Assembly (NCBI GenBank): GCA_964458495.1
Contig: CAYWJB010000001.1
Location: 336,239-400,238 of the forward strand
DNA length: 64,000 nt
Reading direction: 5' to 3'
Origin: JANWVO01 sp964458495
Lineage (GTDB): Bacteria; Acidobacteriota; Terriglobia; Bryobacterales; Bryobacteraceae
Shown: positions 61,683 to 64,000 of the stretch, in pieces
How positions within the stretch are numbered: the stretch's first letter is position 1
Layout: the number at the start of each line of letters is the position of its first letter
Translations under genes and position numbers: made by a program
The notes under the pieces: generated by a model
What the model saw: the letters and a program-made list of their open reading frames with translations, nothing else
What the model was told of the DNA's origin: nothing
Databases searched by the model: none

Positions 61683-62993
61683 TCAGACCGCCGCAGCCAG
61701 CATCGCGCTGGCGGTCTTCTCCGGCACGTGGCGCTCGCCTTGGCCGACGTAGATCTGGCGCGGGCGGGCGATCTTCTGCTCGGGATCGGTGAGCATCTCC
61801 TCCCACTGCGCCAGCCAGCCGACGGTACGGGGGATGGCGAACAGCACGGTGAACATCTCCGGCTTGAAGCCCATGGCCTGGTAAATGATGCCGGAGTAGA
61901 AGTCCACGTTGGGATAGAGCTTGCGCTTGATGAAGTATTCGTCCTCGAGGGCGATCCGCTCGAGTTCGAGGGCGATGTCGAGCTTCGGGTTCCGTCCGGT
62001 GACCTCGAAGACGCGGTCGGCGGTCCACTTGATGATGCGGGCGCGCGGGTCGTAGTTCTTGTAGATCCGGTGGCCGAAGCCCATGAGTTTCAGCTCGCCC
62101 TTCTTGACGCGTTCGATGTAGGCGGGCACCTTGTCCTTGGACCCGATCTCGTCCAGCATCTTCAGGACTTCCTCGTTGGCGCCGCCATGCAACGGACCCG
62201 ACAGCGCCGCCGCGGCAGCCGCCAGGGAAACATACGGATCGGCGTGCGAGCTGCCCACGCTGCGCATCACATTGGCGCTGCAGTTCTGCTCGTGATCGGC
62301 ATGCAGGATGAAGAGAATGTCGAGAGCGCGGGCCATCACCGGATTGGCGTGGTATTTCGGCTCGACCATCTTCCACAGCATGTTCATGAAATTCTCGGTG
62401 TAGCTGAGGTCGTTGTCCGGGTAGACGTAGGGGTAGCCGAGGCTGTGGCGGTAGCAGTAGGCGGCGATGGTGGGCACCTTGGCGATCAAGCGCGTCATTT
62501 GCAGCCGCCGAACGTCCTTGTTGAAGATGTCGCGCGCGTCCTTGTAGACGGTGGACAGCGCCGCCACGGTGCTGATGAGCATCGCCATCGGGTGGGCGTC
62601 GTAGCGGAAGCCTTCCAGGAACGCCTTGGTGGTTTCGTGCAGCATCGTGTGATGCCTGACTTCGGCCTCCCAAGCCTTGAGTTCGTCAGGTGTGGGCAGT
62701 TCGCCATTGACGATCAGCCAGGCGACTTCCAGGAACGTGCACCGCTCGGCCAGTTCCTCGATCGGGTAGCCGCGGTATCGCAGGATGCCCTTGTCGCCGT
62801 CGATGAAGGTGATGGCGCTCCGGCAGGAGGCCGTGTTCATGAATGCGGGGTCATAGCCCATGACGCCGAAGTCTTCCTCGTCCTTTTTGATTTGACGAAG
62901 GTCCATGGTGCGAATGCAGCCGTCGATGAAAGGGATCGTGTAGCTCTTCCCTGTGCGGTTGTCTGTGATCGCGAGAGTATTCTGGTTTTCCAT
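61683..62993 (-). CDS. gltA: citrate synthase
   Basis: A 436-residue type II citrate synthase: DGCIRTMDLRQIKK and NTASCRSAITFIDGDKGILRYRGYPIEELAE at the front (the Cys-containing CRSAIT region), catalytic His in SGPLHGGANEEVLKML and in LMGFGHRIYKNYDPRA, and the Asp in the C-terminal part near YPNVDFYSGIIYQAMG. It condenses oxaloacetate and acetyl-CoA. Start chosen at MENQNTLAITD; the upstream frame lacks family sequence. Divergent from icd with a 289-bp gap. Confidence 0.96.
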   Translation of the reverse strand: MENQNTLAITDNRTGKSYTIPFIDGCIRTMDLRQIKKDEEDFGVMGYDPAFMNTASCRSAITFIDGDKGILRYRGYPIEELAERCTFLEVAWLIVNGELPTPDELKAWEAEVRHHTMLHETTKAFLEGFRYDAHPMAMLISTVAALSTVYKDARDIFNKDVRRLQMTRLIAKVPTIAAYCYRHSLGYPYVYPDNDLSYTENFMNMLWKMVEPKYHANPVMARALDILFILHADHEQNCSANVMRSVGSSHADPYVSLAAAAAALSGPLHGGANEEVLKMLDEIGSKDKVPAYIERVKKGELKLMGFGHRIYKNYDPRARIIKWTADRVFEVTGRNPKLDIALELERIALEDEYFIKRKLYPNVDFYSGIIYQAMGFKPEMFTVLFAIPRTVGWLAQWEEMLTDPEQKIARPRQIYVGQGERHVPEKTASAMLAAAV

Positions 62994-63182
62994 CAGTGCA
63001 GCTCCAGCCAAAGAAGGATCATGCCGCCTCATCCGGCGCCCTCCAGACTGCCGGACGGTACGGCGAGCCGACACTCGCCGCCGCCTCGGGGGCGGCAGCA
63101 AAACCAACCCTCAGCCGGGGATCGAAGCCCCCATGTCCGATCTACCACCGCCGCGGCCCGGATTCAAGGCCCTTCGGGAGGA

Positions 63183-63211
63183 TTCGGCCTGATTCTCCGG
63201 AGCGATATACT
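63183..63211 (+). promoter_or_regulatory. possible promoter of icd
   Basis: TTCGGC (63183-63188), 17-nt spacer, TATACT (63206-63211), about 70 bp before the icd ATG. Good -10 and spacing, poor -35. Confidence 0.35.
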
Positions 63212-63282
63212 GCGGGAAGCAGGCGGCTTGGCCTGGGCGCCGCGCCCGCAACCGCCGGCAAGAAGCGCAAGAGGTGCAAATC

Positions 63283-64000
63283 ATGGAATCCTACAATGGC
63301 GTGCCAGTGCCCGCAGAGGGGCAGCCGATCGAATTTCAGAACGGGCGGTTCCTGGTGCCGGACAACCCGATCCTTCCGTTCATCGAGGGCGACGGCACGG
63401 GACCGGATATTTGGCGGGCGGCCAAAGCGGTCTTCGATGCCGCCGTGGAGAAAGCCTACGGCGGCAAGAGGAGGGTCGTCTGGTATGAAGTGTTCGCCGG
63501 CGAAAAGGCCTTCCAGAAATTCAACAGCTGGCTGCCGGAGGACACGCTGAAGGCGATCCAGCGCTTCCGCGTGGCCATCAAGGGGCCGCTGACCACGCCG
63601 GTTGGAGGCGGCATCCGCAGCCTGAACGTGAGCCTGCGGCAGTTGCTGAATCTCTATGTCTGCATGCGGCCCGTGAAGTACTATCCGGGCGTGCCTTCCC
63701 CGATGAAACGCCCGGAATTGCTGGACATCGTCATCTTCCGCGAGAACACGGAAGATGTTTACGCGGGCATCGAGTGGAAGCAGGGAACGCCCGAGGCGGC
63801 GAAGGTGATCGAGTTCCTGACCCGCGAGATGGGTTCGAAGATCCGTCCCGATTCCGGCATCGGCGTGAAGCCGATCAGCGTCACCGGATCGAAGCAGCTG
63901 GTGCGGCGCGCCATCCGGTACGCGCTGGAGAGCGGCCGGAAGAGCGTCACGCTCGTGCACAAGGGCAACATCATGAAGTTCACCGAGGGCGCCTTCCGCG
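63283..64000 (+). CDS. icd: isocitrate dehydrogenase (NADP-type), 5' part
   Basis: About 239 residues, cut by the window end. The start MESYNGVPVPAEGQPIEF leads into ILPFIEGDGTGPDIW, then AIKGPLTTPVGGGIRSLNVSLRQLLNLYVCMRPVKYYPG, in which the Ser of RSLNVS corresponds to the substrate-binding serine of E. coli Icd that is phosphorylated there, and FRENTEDVYAGIEW. It converts isocitrate to 2-oxoglutarate. The nucleotide-specificity residues are partly beyond the window. Confidence 0.94.
   Translation, partial: MESYNGVPVPAEGQPIEFQNGRFLVPDNPILPFIEGDGTGPDIWRAAKAVFDAAVEKAYGGKRRVVWYEVFAGEKAFQKFNSWLPEDTLKAIQRFRVAIKGPLTTPVGGGIRSLNVSLRQLLNLYVCMRPVKYYPGVPSPMKRPELLDIVIFRENTEDVYAGIEWKQGTPEAAKVIEFLTREMGSKIRPDSGIGVKPISVTGSKQLVRRAIRYALESGRKSVTLVHKGNIMKFTEGAFR

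Noticed and set aside
61728..63488. A 586-codon plus-strand frame across gltA
   Set aside because: Antisense shadow of citrate synthase running into the icd leader.

Overview
The window is a high-GC, gene-dense bacterial chromosome segment. The best guess for its source is an acidobacterium of the Bryobacterales/Solibacter type. The clues are a 1076-residue NHL-repeat protein whose C-terminus resembles the Solibacter-specific tail domain (TIGR03437-like), exported hydrolases and Gfo/Idh/MocA enzymes with Tat-type leaders, a TonB receptor with an N-terminal carboxypeptidase-regulatory-like domain, a Tad-type pseudopilin cluster and the futalosine menaquinone genes mqnA/mqnC. I saw no transposase, integrase, prophage or CRISPR array.

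Layout. 1-0.5 kb: GC-rich palindromic repeats in tandem, then tRNA-Phe. 0.7-15.6 kb, minus strand: an M14 peptidase, then in transcription order a CHASE2 histidine kinase, an NtrC-type regulator, hslV, hslU, a fibronectin-type lipoprotein, a FAH-family enzyme and two small proteins; upstream of these lie an acid phosphatase, an AlgH-like protein, a DUF1015 protein, alanine dehydrogenase and a peptidoglycan-binding protein. 15.6-19.1 kb: sdhCAB. 19.3-24.5 kb: a secreted protein, a Tat-exported aminotransferase, a creatininase-family protein and three Tad-like pseudopilins. 24.6-26.6 kb: ECF sigma factor, zinc-finger anti-sigma candidate and a polytopic membrane protein. 26.6-37.7 kb: amidohydrolase/isomerase pair, penicillin-binding protein, obg-rpmA-rplU, GGDEF protein, an SDR lacking the catalytic lysine, fliD with a FliT-like chaperone, efp and OsmC. 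37.7-50.8 kb: a two-domain acyltransferase, the NHL protein, mqnA-mqnC, an esterase, a zinc-ribbon protein, and a ceramidase/Gfo/GH109-like group. 50.9-52.4 kb: tRNA-Pro and a class II Fic protein with three operator-like repeats exactly 40 bp apart. 52.6-60.6 kb: a YbbA/YbbP-like ABC transporter coupled to a LolA-like periplasmic protein and an outer-membrane barrel, then a TonB receptor and a decayed copy of the barrel 3' end. 61-64 kb: VOC protein, citrate synthase and the start of isocitrate dehydrogenase.

Working together: sdhCAB, gltA and icd supply TCA-cycle functions, and mqnA/mqnC supply menaquinone, presumably the electron acceptor for succinate dehydrogenase. The best candidates for undescribed biology are the four-gene set at 52.6-57.9 kb, which could span the whole envelope from ATPase to outer-membrane barrel, and the Fic gene with its iterated upstream motif and C-terminal winged-helix domain. 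Protein identities rest on recognised motifs read by eye; no database search was run.
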